This document shows positions 51,747 to 61,463 of a stretch of 64,000 nt of DNA, piece after piece. Positions within the stretch are counted from its first letter, which is position 1. The number at the start of each line of letters is the position of its first letter. Source of the stretch: Fulvimarina manganoxydans (lineage in GTDB: Bacteria; Pseudomonadota; Alphaproteobacteria; Rhizobiales; Rhizobiaceae); NCBI RefSeq assembly GCF_900176465.1, contig NZ_FWXR01000011.1:82594-146593 (forward strand). The letters run 5' to 3'. Position numbers and translations under genes: made by a program. The notes beneath the pieces were generated by a model. That model searched no databases. It saw nothing but the letters and a program-made list of their open reading frames with translations, and was not told where the DNA came from.

Positions 51747-53672
51747 TCAGAAATCCTGCCAGGACGCATCAGCCAGTGCAGCGCCCCCTGTGCCTGTCGT
51801 GCGCATCTGGCGGATCGGCTGGGGTGTTGTTGCCTTAGGCGCCGATTCCATCGGAGCGTCGATCCGCCTTTGAGCCTGCTTCACGGTCTGGACAGACTTG
51901 CCGATTTTGAAGCGTGTGACGATCTGAGAAAGACCGTCCGTCTCACTTTGGAGAGCCTGTGCTGCTGCGGTGGATTGCTCGACCATCGCAGCGTTCTGCT
52001 GGGTGACCTTATCCATCTGATCCGCTGCACCGGAAACCTCGCGAAGGCTTGTTGCTTGTTCACGGGCACTATCGGCGATTTTCGAGATGGCATCTGCCAT
52101 GCCCGCAACCTCATGGACAATTTCGTCGAGCGACTTGCCCGATGCCGTCACGAGAGTAACGCCTCGCTCCACATGTTCGGATGAGGTGGTGATCAACGAT
52201 TTGATTTCCTTCGCAGCTTCCGCAGACCGCTGGGCGAGCCCACGAACCTCCTGGGCAACGACGGCAAAGCCCTTGCCCGCTTCCCCTGCTCGTGCGGCTT
52301 CAACACCGGCATTCAGCGCAAGAAGGTTGGTCTGGAAGGCGATCTCGTCGATGACACTGATGATCTGCGAGATCTGTTGTGACGATGTCTCGATCGCGTT
52401 CATCGCAAAGACTGCTTCGGCTACGACCTTGCCGCCCTTGCGCGCTTTTTCGCTGGCGCTCGATGCGACCGACCGCGCCTGGTTCGCACCTTCGGCTGTG
52501 TCGTTCACCGCGCTCGTGACCTCACCAAGTGCGGCGACCGTCTCTTCGAGGCTCGCCGCCTGCTGCTCGGTGCGCTGAGACAAGTCATTCGACGCGATGG
52601 TGATCTCGCTGAGCCCGGTGCGGATGGCCGAGACGGCGCCGACCACATGAGTGATCGCACCTTCGAGCTCTGCCACCGAGGCGTTGAACTTGGCGCGGAT
52701 TGGCTCAAATTCCGGTGCGACCTTGCCGGACATACGGATCGTCAGATCGCCAATGGAGAGGCGATCGAAGCTCGCATCGACCACGGCCATGAACTCCCGA
52801 AGGTCCTCGGCCTTTGCATGTTCAAGGTCGGCCTGGCGCTGCTTGGCGTCGGCCTCCGAGCGGCGAGCCTCGACGGCCTGTTCTTCGAGCCGGCCGCGCT
52901 CGAGCGCCTGGTTCCGGAAGACTTCGACCGCCCCGGCCATCTGGCCGATCTCGTCCTTGCGCCCCTGGGCGGGAATGGTGATCGACGTATCGCCGGAGGC
53001 GAGGGCTCTCATCGCCGTCGTCATTCGGTTGAGCGGCCGCGTGATCGAGCGGGCGAGCGGAACGGCGCAGGCGACAAGGATGAGGAGAAGCACACCGCTC
53101 CAAAGGAGCGTTTTGTAGACTTCGGCCATGAACTGCTCCTGCAGGTCATCGACGTAAAGACCCGCAGCGACAGTCCAATCCCAGGGACCGAACAATTGAG
53201 CATAGGAGAGCTTGGTGGAGACGTCGTCCGACCCTTCGAGCCGCGTACGGTAGTAGGTTGTGAAGCCGCCACCCTTGTGGGCGTTCTCGACCATCTCGCG
53301 ATTGTAATAGGTGCCCTTCGAATCCTTCGACGTGAAGGCGTCCGTGCCCTGTAGCTTCGGGTCCGGATGCATGACGCGCATTCCGTCGGCGCTCATCATG
53401 AAAAGATAGTCGTTGTTGCCAAACCGGATCGGACGGGCTGCTTCGCGAGCGCGATCCTGAGCCTCTTCAAGCGATAGCTCGCCTGCTTCGACCCGCGCCT
53501 GAAAGCCGGCAAGCATCGTAATTGCGCTATCAACCTGCGAGACGATCAGGCTTTGACGATCCTTCCAGATCGTTTGATGGAGAGCGTAAAGCTGCAAGGA
53601 CATTGCAACGACACTGACAAGCACCGACACGCCGATCAGAGCGCCCAACTTTCGGGATATCGTCATGTTCAT
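51747..53672 (-). CDS. Methyl-accepting chemotaxis protein, sCache type, with CheR tether
   Basis: A 641-residue chemoreceptor. Transmembrane 1 is at about 10-30. A periplasmic single-Cache domain spans about 35-185 ([27 protein letters not shown]). Transmembrane 2 is at about 190-215, followed by HAMP and a signalling domain with hairpin tip [22 protein letters not shown]. It ends in S-W-Q-D-F, fitting the x-aromatic-x-x-aromatic pentapeptide that binds CheR/CheB. Small-ligand Cache domains often sense organic acids. ATG 53672 has AGGAA at 8 nt. Confidence 0.92.
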   Translation of the reverse strand: MNMTISRKLGALIGVSVLVSVVAMSLQLYALHQTIWKDRQSLIVSQVDSAITMLAGFQARVEAGELSLEEAQDRAREAARPIRFGNNDYLFMMSADGMRVMHPDPKLQGTDAFTSKDSKGTYYNREMVENAHKGGGFTTYYRTRLEGSDDVSTKLSYAQLFGPWDWTVAAGLYVDDLQEQFMAEVYKTLLWSGVLLLILVACAVPLARSITRPLNRMTTAMRALASGDTSITIPAQGRKDEIGQMAGAVEVFRNQALERGRLEEQAVEARRSEADAKQRQADLEHAKAEDLREFMAVVDASFDRLSIGDLTIRMSGKVAPEFEPIRAKFNASVAELEGAITHVVGAVSAIRTGLSEITIASNDLSQRTEQQAASLEETVAALGEVTSAVNDTAEGANQARSVASSASEKARKGGKVVAEAVFAMNAIETSSQQISQIISVIDEIAFQTNLLALNAGVEAARAGEAGKGFAVVAQEVRGLAQRSAEAAKEIKSLITTSSEHVERGVTLVTASGKSLDEIVHEVAGMADAISKIADSAREQATSLREVSGAADQMDKVTQQNAAMVEQSTAAAQALQSETDGLSQIVTRFKIGKSVQTVKQAQRRIDAPMESAPKATTPQPIRQMRTTGTGGAALADASWQDF

Positions 53673-53988
53673 GAAGGGATTCCTGCGATGTGACGGAAGG
53701 ACCAGTTCCGCAGGACAATGCGCGCAATTGCTCAAAATTTAGTTTATTCTGTTATTATTTTGCCTGTTTAGGGTTCGCTCGATTGCCGGCATCCCAGAGG
53801 CACATGTTCACGGTGTGTCGACTCGCTCCAAGGACGATCTCATCCGGGTCATAGCGGCATCGGCACTTCCCGTAGCAGGTCTAGAGTTTTACGAAGGGGC
53901 GACGGCGAAACGAACAGGAGTCAAGAGAGGTGGACCCGGTTGTCTGAGCAGACTCGCCGGTTTTGATAAGTGGATCGACTGCGGGTTT

Positions 53989-54857
53989 TCAGGCCGCGGC
54001 GAGCAGAGGCTGGTTGAAGTTGATGATGTCTGGCGCATTGCCGACGAGGCGGGAATGCGGGCGCCGTGTGTTGTAGAAAGTCAGATATCGACCGATCGAG
54101 GCGCGGGTCTCGCTGACGCTGTCATAGGCCCTGAGATAGACCTCCTCGTATTTGATCGTCCGCCACAGCCGCTCGACGACGGAGGAGGGTTAGAAATCAT
54201 GGATAGGACCCATGATTCCCGACGACGGTTGTCGCGCCAAGCGCCATTGCCGTCCATGGAAATTTGGATCTCGTGCGCCTTAAGTATCGTGATGAAGTCG
54301 GCGCTGGTGAACTGGCTCCCTTGATCGCTGTTCATGATATCCGGCTTTTAGAACCGCGCCAGCGCCTCCTCGAGAGCTTCGATGCAGAAGTCGGTACCGA
54401 GTGTGATTGAGAGCCGCCAGGCCAAGACCTTCCGGCTGAACCAGTCGACGACGGCGGCGAGGTAGACAAAGCCTCTCGCCATGGGAATGCAGGTGATATC
54501 CATCGCCCAGACCTGGTTTGGTCTGTCGACCGTCAATCCGCGCAGAAGATACGGATATATCTTATAGCCGGGAGCGGGCTTGGAGGTGTTCGGCTTTCGG
54601 TAGAGCGCCTCGATGCCCATCCGCTTCATAAGCGTGACGACATGTCGGCGACCGACGGCGAAACCGTCCCCCATCAAAAGCCCTTGCATCATTCGGCTTC
54701 CTGCAAAGGGGAAATCCAGATGCAACTCGTCGATCCGTCTCATGAGCGTCAGATCGGCTTGGCACGCGGGCGCAGGCTTGTCGTAGACCGCGCAGCGACT
54801 GATCCCCAGTTCTCGGGCCTGCGCCGCGAGCGGAAGGGCGTGAGACCGGTCGAGCAT
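53989..54857 (-). pseudogene. IS3-family transposase OrfB, broken
   Basis: The frame from 54857 gives the N-terminal helix-turn-helix and the first part of the rve catalytic domain ([26 protein letters not shown] with the first Asp). It hits TAA at 54348-54350. The same frame continues with the second Asp (NSDQGSQFTSADF). It then shifts near 54225, so the rest (ending at 53989) is in another frame. At least one nonsense and one frameshift mutation are present. Confidence 0.75.
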
Positions 54858-54899
54858 CGCTTTGCGCTCGGCAACCGTCCGCCCCTGCCGAGCGCTTTC

Positions 54900-55184
54900 T
54901 CACGCTGAAGATCGTTCGAAATCTAAACATTCGTTGGCCAGCGTCAGCTCGCCGATCTTGGTGTGAAGCGTCTTTACATCGACCGTAGGCGCGGCGTCCG
55001 GCGAAGCGGGACCAAAAACATCGACCGCCTTCTCCAGAAGCTGAGCACGCCACTGGCCGATCTGTTTCTGATGGACGTCGTATTTCTGTGAAAGCTCAGC
55101 GAGCGTCTTCTCACCTCGTACGGCAGGAAGTGCCTCCTTCGCCTTGAACGCCGGACTGTGATTGCGGCGGGGTCTCTTCGTCAT
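54900..55184 (-). CDS. IS3-family transposase OrfA
   Basis: A 94-residue helix-turn-helix protein (MTKRPRRNHSPAFKAKEAL; TLAELSQKYDVHQKQIGQW) with a leucine-zipper-like C-terminus. AAGGAGAG precedes ATG 55184. Normally a -1 frameshift joins it to OrfB, but here OrfB is degraded. Confidence 0.8.
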   Translation of the reverse strand: MTKRPRRNHSPAFKAKEALPAVRGEKTLAELSQKYDVHQKQIGQWRAQLLEKAVDVFGPASPDAAPTVDVKTLHTKIGELTLANECLDFERSSA

Positions 55185-55315
55185 CGTCTCTCCTTCGCGG
55201 CCATCCTGGCCGTCTTCAGGCAGACAATCCACTTATCCCGCTGTTCAAGGATCCGTGGCCACCTCTATCGTCACCGGCTCGCCGGCGGTGAACATCAAAC
55301 GATAGGAGAGCTCGC

Positions 55316-55564
55316 ATGGCGAACCCGGCCTGTGCGATGATGGCTGACGGATGCCCGAGGACGGATTGTCGGTTTCAGGCGGTGAATGCCTGGGTCGAGG
55401 CGGCGAGGACAGACGCGCCGGCGGCGAGTTGCTATGCCTATCGGTGCCTGACCTGCGACGGCCGCTGGACGGTGAAATGGGCGCAGGTCCAGCCGGTTTT
55501 TGATCGGGAGGGGAAGGTGGCCAGCGCCATCACGCCGAGAGTGATCAGCCAACGAATGGCTTAA
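55316..55564 (+). CDS. Small Cys-rich hypothetical protein
   Basis: An 82-residue protein with Cys residues at about 6, 13, 18, 39, 44 and 47 (including CLTCDGRW), which suggests a small zinc-binding fold. AGGAGAG lies 8 nt before the ATG. It starts 50 nt beyond the IS3 end and 55 nt before the Gp37/68 gene, so it may be the first gene of that operon. The family was not recognised. Confidence 0.6.
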   Translation: MANPACAMMADGCPRTDCRFQAVNAWVEAARTDAPAASCYAYRCLTCDGRWTVKWAQVQPVFDREGKVASAITPRVISQRMA

Positions 55565-55618
55565 TCTTGAGATAAGCCCACCTCTATAGGAGAATCATCC
55601 CATAGAGGGAGATCGAGC

Positions 55619-56446
55619 ATGGCCGACCAGACAAAGATCGAATGGACCGATCGAACCTTCAATCCTTGGACCGGCTGTACAAAGATCAGCCCGGGCTGTG
55701 ATCACTGCTATGCGGAAGGGTGGTCGAAGCGCTCCGGTCATGTTCGCTGGGGTAATCATCCTCGCAAACGCACGACCGAGGCTTATTGGAAGGCGCCGCT
55801 TGCCTGGCAGAAGGCAGCGTCTGGTTTCATCGCGGAGAGCGGGCGGCGGCCGCGCGTTTTCTGTGCGTCCTTGGCAGACGTGTTCGACAATCAGGTCGAC
55901 CCGCAATGGCGCCGTGATCTGTTCGATCTTATCGCGGCGACACCTGATCTCGACTGGCAGCTCCTGACCAAGCGCCCGCAGAACATCGCCCGCATGTTGC
56001 CTGAGAATTGGGGTGCTTCGGGTTGGTCAAATGTCTGGCTGGGCTTCACGGCCGAGGATCAAGTCCGCTTCGATCAACGCAAGCGCTTCATCGAGACGGT
56101 GCCGGCGGCTGTCTGGTTCGTTTCCTATGAACCTGCGATCGGACCGCTCCGGATCGCGGAAGCCGATCCCGCGCCGAACTGGCTGATTATCGGCGGCGAG
56201 AGCGGGCCGGGCGCACGTCCGATGAAGGCCGAATGGGTGAATGGTGTCCTCAAGGACTGCGGAGCACGAGGCATCGCTCCATTCTTCAAGCAATGGGGTC
56301 AGTTCGAAAACAATCCGCTGACCGGTACTTACAATCTGCCGAAGTCAGAGCTGCAACGTCTCGATCCGCATGGCAAAGGCGGCGGCTTGGTCGACGGCGT
56401 CATCGTTCGGCATTTCCCTAACCGCAAAACTCATAACGCAGCTTGA
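55619..56446 (+). CDS. Phage Gp37/Gp68 (DUF5131) three-Cys protein
   Basis: A 275-residue member of the Gp37/Gp68 family. The N-terminus carries TFNPWTGCTKISPGCDHCYA, the Cx6CxxC three-Cys cluster that resembles a radical-SAM-type iron-sulfur site. LLTKRP, VWLGFTAEDQ and IIGGESGPGARP follow at family positions. Members are found in phages and islands, usually beside TcmP. The biochemical function is unknown. AGGGAG-type sequence precedes the ATG. Confidence 0.9.
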   Translation: MADQTKIEWTDRTFNPWTGCTKISPGCDHCYAEGWSKRSGHVRWGNHPRKRTTEAYWKAPLAWQKAASGFIAESGRRPRVFCASLADVFDNQVDPQWRRDLFDLIAATPDLDWQLLTKRPQNIARMLPENWGASGWSNVWLGFTAEDQVRFDQRKRFIETVPAAVWFVSYEPAIGPLRIAEADPAPNWLIIGGESGPGARPMKAEWVNGVLKDCGARGIAPFFKQWGQFENNPLTGTYNLPKSELQRLDPHGKGGGLVDGVIVRHFPNRKTHNAA

Positions 56447-56506
56447 CGATTGTGTTCATACACCTTCTGGTTTTCGATCGAGAGAATCGAAGATCATGGG
56501 TGTCGC

Positions 56507-57760
56507 ATGGTGACGAAGCCGTTTGATTGGGCCGCAGGCGTCGAGCTTCCGGAACATTCTCGTCGGAAGCACAAAGTCATTGAGGAATATTTCACCCAAT
56601 ATCTTCAGGTGCGCTGCCAGATCCCGCATCAAACACGCTTCAAGCTCGCAATCGTCGACGGCTTTGCCGGCGGCGGGCGCTACAAGGCGGGCGAGCCCGG
56701 ATCACCGCTCATTTTCGTTGAGGTTCTAGAGCGCTTCGCTGCAGCCGCGAATATCAAACGGTCGAGCGAAGGGATGCCGTCACTAGACATACATTGCCGG
56801 CTCATTCTCAACGACCTGAGCTCGCAAGCATTGGACGTTCTTCGTTCGAACCTGGCGCCTTATCAGGCTCGGATAGAGGGCGGGGGTGTTCCGCATCTTT
56901 CCATCGAGGTGGATTACTGGAACCGCCCTTTCGAAGAAGCCTATCCACTCATTGCCCATCAGCTTGAGGCTGATCGGTTCCCCAACGTCCTTTTCAATCT
57001 CGACCAGGCCGGACATCAATGGGTGTCGTTACCCACGATTCGGGACATCATGGTCCGCTTCAGAAGGGCGGAAATCTTTTACACCTTCATGATCTCGTCA
57101 CTCCTCGCATTCCTCCAGAAGCGCGAGCCGGTGAAGCTGCGCCGGCAGCTGTCAATGCTCGATATGCCGGAAGACGTTGTCGAGCGGCTTGACGAACTTG
57201 CGTCTAACGACCGTTGGCTCGGTCTGGCCGAACGTCTTGTTTACGAGGCTTTCGGCGCGTGCGCGCCGTTTGTCAGCCCGTTTTCCATCACGAACCCTGA
57301 AGGCTGGCGATATTGGCTCATTCACTTCGCCAATGAGCCGCGAGCTCGGCAGGTTTACAACGACGTTTTGCATGCCAATAGCAGCATGCAGGGGCATTAC
57401 GGCCGCGCAGGCCTGCAGATGCTCGCTTTCGATCCCTCCCAAAGCGATGCTCAGCTTTATCTCTTCGATCAGCGAGGACGCGACCGAGCGCAGGATCAAT
57501 TGTTCGATGACGTTCCGAGGCTGATCAGTGGATTTGGTGATGCGATCGAGGTCGCTGACTTTTATCGTCAAATCTACAACTCGACGCCGGCACATTCCGA
57601 CGACATCCATCAGGCGATCGTAGGGCATCCTGATTTGGAAGTGCTCACAGCGTTGGGAGGCAAGCGCCGGAAGGCAGACCGCATAAACCGGGATGACCAG
57701 ATCATCCTGAAGCGCCAATCCAGCTTCTTCCCAATGTTTCGGGATTGGAAAAGAAAATGA
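56507..57760 (+). CDS. tcmP: Three-Cys-motif partner protein TcmP
   Basis: A 417-residue protein that regularly accompanies three-Cys (Gp37/68) proteins. Its N-terminal third looks like a nucleotide- or SAM-binding Rossmann fold: VDGFAGGGRY (about 49-58) resembles methyltransferase motif I, and VLFNLDQAGHQWV resembles a catalytic-strand motif. The C-terminal half is helical. ATG 56507 is chosen over a start at 56450; the ribosome-binding site is weak. Its stop overlaps the next gene (ATGA). Confidence 0.85.
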   Translation: MVTKPFDWAAGVELPEHSRRKHKVIEEYFTQYLQVRCQIPHQTRFKLAIVDGFAGGGRYKAGEPGSPLIFVEVLERFAAAANIKRSSEGMPSLDIHCRLILNDLSSQALDVLRSNLAPYQARIEGGGVPHLSIEVDYWNRPFEEAYPLIAHQLEADRFPNVLFNLDQAGHQWVSLPTIRDIMVRFRRAEIFYTFMISSLLAFLQKREPVKLRRQLSMLDMPEDVVERLDELASNDRWLGLAERLVYEAFGACAPFVSPFSITNPEGWRYWLIHFANEPRARQVYNDVLHANSSMQGHYGRAGLQMLAFDPSQSDAQLYLFDQRGRDRAQDQLFDDVPRLISGFGDAIEVADFYRQIYNSTPAHSDDIHQAIVGHPDLEVLTALGGKRRKADRINRDDQIILKRQSSFFPMFRDWKRK

Positions 57761-58530
57761 ACGAACACGATGACAAGTCTTTCCGAACACGCCTTCTCAA
57801 ATGGTTTGGCATAGCGCTCCTGCTATGGATCTGTGTGGCGCTTGTACCGCTTTTCGTTCTTACTGATTGTCGCAACGGGTTGTTCGACTGCATGCAGCCG
57901 AGCGAGTGGGGCGACCTCCTCGCCGGTCTATTCGCACCGTTGGCTTTTGCCGGCCTAGCAGTGACCATACTGCTTCAAGCCACGGAAGTGCGTGCCGCGC
58001 TGCGCGAGGCCCGTGACACTCGCATGGTACTGAAGGAGCAGCAGCAGGAAGCAAGAAGGCAGGCTGAGTTCATGGAAGCGCAAACAATCGCTTTTGAACG
58101 CCAGCTGTTATCGAATTTTCAGCGAGGCCATCTTGCCGAAAGAGATGTCGAGATAAGAACTGCGCTGATTGAGTTTTACCCACTGCTGAATGAAATCGTC
58201 AGCGAATTCGACCTTCAAGAGGACGTTCGATCCTTGCCTTCAAATTCCCGTTTTCGAGCAATGCCCGTCGTCCGGCAGGTGTCGGAACTGTGGCAGATCG
58301 TCGAGGTCGCTTTCCCTCGTCTGCAATCCGACGAAACCCTTTGACCAACCGCTCTTCTCGCGGCCAACGTGGAAATTCGCAAAACTCGTTGCGACGATCT
58401 TTTGAACGCAATCAACGCAATGGACCGAGTGCTTCAAACTGCTGCAGGCATAGGAACCGCTCGCGAATTTCTTTATGATTTGCAGCGTATGTTGGCGCTC
58501 CTTCAAAGCCGGAGCCAACAACCGTCCTAA
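57757..58530 (+). pseudogene. Membrane coiled-coil protein with in-frame TGA
   Basis: The first 195 residues (57757-58344) have two transmembrane helices (about 14-36 and 53-75), an intervening Cys-containing loop, then a coiled coil (about 80-125). A TGA at 58342-58344 interrupts the frame. The same frame then continues for 61 coding codons (helical, ending SRSQQPS) to TAA at 58528-58530. It is either a nonsense-mutated gene or a shortened one. It overlaps tcmP by 4 nt, so it belongs to that operon. Confidence 0.65.
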
Positions 58531-58591
58531 CGAGGCAGGAAGCTGAATTCCGCACGGTTCCGGGCGTTGGCTTGGGTGGCATTTTCGCCCC

Positions 58592-59038
58592 ATGCCGACG
58601 CCCATCGCCCGTTTCGATATTCCCTATGCCCATTGGTCGCTGAAGGTTGGCCGTGACGCGCCGGCGCCTGGCGAGATCGTCGCGCAGATCGCGGACCTCG
58701 AACAGGGCATTCACAATCTCGTCCTGACGCCAACGGGCTCCGTGCCGACCGAGCCCGAGAAGGGCTGCGACGTGATGGACTATATCGACCGCCCGCCGGC
58801 GGTCGCCATTCCGGCGCTGACCGAGACCATCTGGGAAGGCCTCAATCGCTGGCATCCGCGCATCGTCGTCGGGTCCGTCCAGGTCACCCATGATCCGAGC
58901 GACCGGGAGTTCTCACGCTATGCCTGCCCGATCTTCTGGGGCCCGCGCGAGAGCATTCTTGCCGAGTTCATCCGCACCGTCGTTCCCCTCTCGCGCTCCG
59001 AGATCGCGCGGCGCCTCGGCGCCGGGACAGTGTTTTGA
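58592..59038 (+). CDS. Phage baseplate assembly protein W (gp25-like)
   Basis: A 148-residue protein of the P2 gpW / T4 gp25 type: an N-terminal half ending in EQGIHNLVLTPTGSVPTEPEKG and a C-terminal beta region (PRIVVGSVQVTHD). It forms the baseplate wedge of contractile tails. It is the first gene of a tail module of overlapping genes. The ribosome-binding site is poor. Confidence 0.82.
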   Translation: MPTPIARFDIPYAHWSLKVGRDAPAPGEIVAQIADLEQGIHNLVLTPTGSVPTEPEKGCDVMDYIDRPPAVAIPALTETIWEGLNRWHPRIVVGSVQVTHDPSDREFSRYACPIFWGPRESILAEFIRTVVPLSRSEIARRLGAGTVF

Positions 59039-60222
59039 TGAGCGCCGTCGCCTGGAGCCAGCTGACGCCTGAAAGCGTGCGGGCGCGGGGTGAGCCCGCC
59101 TTCTTCGAGACGTCCTCGGATGCCTGGAAGGCCAAGCTCGTCGGCTGGTACGAAGCCGAGACCGGCCGCACACTCTATCCCGATCAGACCGAGATGTTCC
59201 TGATCGAGATGCTGGCCTATGCCTTCGCGCTCATGGGCGAAGAGGGCCAGGCCGCTGCGCTTCAGAACCTCATGGCCTATGCGACGGGCCGCCATCTCGA
59301 CGACGTCGCGAACAATGTCGCGATCGTCCGCCAGGAGGCCTCGCGGGCTCTCACGACACTTCGTTTTAACCTGGTCCAGCCATCGCCCGCCGGGACGCTG
59401 ATCCCGAAGGGAACGATCGCGGCCGCCGGCAATGCCGAGTTCCGGACGATCGCCGATTGCCTCATCGCCGAAGGGGCGAGCGAGGGTGAGGTGACCGCCG
59501 AGGCGGTCGTGGCGGGTCCTGCCGGCAATGGCTTCCTGCCCGGCCAGATCACGACCCTGAAGACGACGCTCCCCGCACCGGCGAGCGTTCGCAATCTTAC
59601 CGTCTCCGGCGGCGGGGCGGCCCGCGAAGATGACGAGCGCCTGGCCTTTCGCGGCTATCACGCCTTTGACCGGGTCGATCGGCGCGGCGGCTGGGCCGGC
59701 TATGGCCAGTTCGTCTTCGACGTCTCGCCGGCGATCACCGACGTCGCCGTCTTCCGCCGCGCGCCCTGCGTGATCGAGATCGTCGCGCTGACCGGGCGCG
59801 TCACGGCCGCGCCGGACGTCAATCAGGCGATCGAGGATGCGCTTCATCCCGAGACCGTGCGGCCCCAGGGCGACGATCTCCATGTTTGCACCGCCACGGC
59901 CGTCATCTTCGACATCGTCATTCGCGTTCGCAGCAACCGGGACGTCGAGGCGGTTCGCGCCGCCGTAGAGACCTCTGCGCGAGCGGCCTTCGAAGGCTTC
60001 AAGCGCCCGGCCGTCCAGCCGAAGAGCGCTGTCCAGTTCTCCCCGACGATTGGCATTCTCGGCGCCCGGGTCTCGCCATCGCCGCTTCATGCCGCCGCGA
60101 TCGCCGTTGACGGCGTGATCGATGCCGAGGTCGAGGGCATCACCTATGCGGACCTGCCTTGGTACGAGTTAACGGTGCTCGGCTCCCTGACCGTCATCCT
60201 GAAGGAGGCGCCCGATGCCTGA
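59038..60222 (+). CDS. Phage baseplate assembly protein J (Mu gp47-like)
   Basis: A 394-residue protein of the baseplate J / Mu gp47 family. The N-terminal wedge segment has YPDQTEMFLIEMLAYAFAL. A central beta region with GNGFLPGQITTLKT leads into the conserved C-terminal domain (VRVRSNRDVEAVRAAV-like). ATG 59038 overlaps the W stop by one nucleotide, and the 3' end overlaps gene I by 8 nt. Order W-J-I is that of P2-like phages. Confidence 0.9.
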   Translation: MSAVAWSQLTPESVRARGEPAFFETSSDAWKAKLVGWYEAETGRTLYPDQTEMFLIEMLAYAFALMGEEGQAAALQNLMAYATGRHLDDVANNVAIVRQEASRALTTLRFNLVQPSPAGTLIPKGTIAAAGNAEFRTIADCLIAEGASEGEVTAEAVVAGPAGNGFLPGQITTLKTTLPAPASVRNLTVSGGGAAREDDERLAFRGYHAFDRVDRRGGWAGYGQFVFDVSPAITDVAVFRRAPCVIEIVALTGRVTAAPDVNQAIEDALHPETVRPQGDDLHVCTATAVIFDIVIRVRSNRDVEAVRAAVETSARAAFEGFKRPAVQPKSAVQFSPTIGILGARVSPSPLHAAAIAVDGVIDAEVEGITYADLPWYELTVLGSLTVILKEAPDA

Positions 60223-60943
60223 GCTCGACAGCCAGCTTGTCCCGCCGGGCGTCAACGACGAACGCGCCCGCGCCTTCGTGGCCCTCATCGAGCGCGGGAT
60301 GGCCGAGATCGACCCGAAGCGCCTTCTGGTCAAACGGGTCCATTCGGTCGCCTCCGACGTCCTGCCGGCGCTCGTCGTCGAATATTCGGCGCAGGTCTTC
60401 CTGGCCGATGGGGTCCGGCAAGAGTTCGTCCGCAACATCCTCACCAATATCTGGGAGCTGAAAGCCCGGACGAGTACCGTCGAGGGCTGTCTCTTCGGCC
60501 TCTCGCTTCTCGGCATGCGCGCCCGCTGGACGCAATGGTTCGCGGAGGTTCCGAAGGACGAGGTCGGAACCTACAAGGCCCGCATCTTCATCGAGGAGCC
60601 GGTGATCGAGGGCGATGTCGAGGTGCTCTCGCGCGGCGCCCAGGCGGCCGCCCTCAAGATGGTCGATGCGATGAAGCGCCACAGCCAGGAGGGGACGATC
60701 GGCTTTGGCCTGTCCCGCCGAGGCGAGGCCCGCCTCTATGGCTATTCGCGAAGCCTCTCGACCCGGCGCATCGGCGCCTTCCGTCCGGCCCGGATCGAGA
60801 CGAGCGGCCAGATCCTCGCTGGCGGCCTGGCGCGCGCCGCCCGCGTTCTTCGCGCCGCCACTCATCCCCTTCGCGTTGCCGCCTCGGCCGAACTCGCGCT
60901 TGCCGGCGCCTGCCGTTCGTCCCGCCTCATGAGGATCGCCTGA
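60215..60943 (+). CDS. Phage tail protein I (P2 gpI-like)
   Basis: A 242-residue tail protein I homologue. The N-terminal 150 residues match the family (LLVKRVHSVASDVLPALVVEY; TVEGCLFGLSLLGMRARW). The C-terminal part is Arg/Ala-rich and longer than in P2. It connects the baseplate to the tail fibre. It overlaps gene J and is followed directly by the fibre gene. Confidence 0.85.
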   Translation: MPELDSQLVPPGVNDERARAFVALIERGMAEIDPKRLLVKRVHSVASDVLPALVVEYSAQVFLADGVRQEFVRNILTNIWELKARTSTVEGCLFGLSLLGMRARWTQWFAEVPKDEVGTYKARIFIEEPVIEGDVEVLSRGAQAAALKMVDAMKRHSQEGTIGFGLSRRGEARLYGYSRSLSTRRIGAFRPARIETSGQILAGGLARAARVLRAATHPLRVAASAELALAGACRSSRLMRIA

Positions 60944-60944
60944 G

Positions 60945-61460
60945 ATGCAGATCAAGCTGACCGAGATCGGCACAGAGAAGATTGCCGCCTCCATGGCCGG
61001 CGGCCCGCTCTTTGCGCCCGCGACGATCGTCCTCGGCAATGGCGGGGCGGGGGAAAGCCTGCCCTATACGGTCTATGAGCCGACCGGCGAGGAGACCGGC
61101 GTTGCCGAGGAGGTCGCGCGCTATTAGGCGACGTCCGTCTATCGCAATCCGGACGATCTCTCGGACCTCATCGTCGAGACGATCGTGCCGGTGACCGCCG
61201 GTGACTACTGGGTGACCGAGGCCGCCATCCTCGACGGGGACGGCGATTGCGTCGCCATCACGAAGATCCCCGTCTTCCAGAAGATCGCCTCGTCCTCGGG
61301 CTCCTATGACGATCTCGTCCTCGAATTCGTCATCGGCGTCGGCCGCAATGCGACCGTCAACGTCACCCTCGACCCCTCCGCCGTCCTCGCCACGAGAGCC
61401 TATGTGAGCGCCCAGCTCGAAGGCCTCGGCTCGTCCATCTTCTATCACGGACTTCTCTGA
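60945..61460 (+). pseudogene. Phage tail fibre N-terminal-type protein with in-frame TAG
   Basis: The frame gives 60 residues (MQIKLTEIGTEKIAASMAGG start), then TAG at 61125-61127. It continues in the same frame for 110 residues (VTAGDYWVTEAAILDGDGD; GLGSSIFYHGLL) to TGA at 61458-61460. The whole 171-residue product would match P2 gpH-like tail-fibre N-terminal domains. One substitution explains the stop; suppression is the other possibility. Confidence 0.72.
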
Positions 61461-61463
61461 ACC

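Larger units (their letters stand above)
53926..55266 (-). mobile_element. IS3-family element, degenerate
   Basis: Imperfect terminal inverted repeats bound the element: AGAGGTGGACC at 53926-53936, and its counterpart AGAGGTGGCC read inward from 55266. An inner repeat (GATAAGTGGAT at 53965 and, inverted, ending at 55237) is also present. OrfA is intact but orfB is broken, so the copy cannot move on its own. No clear target duplication was seen. Confidence 0.7.
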
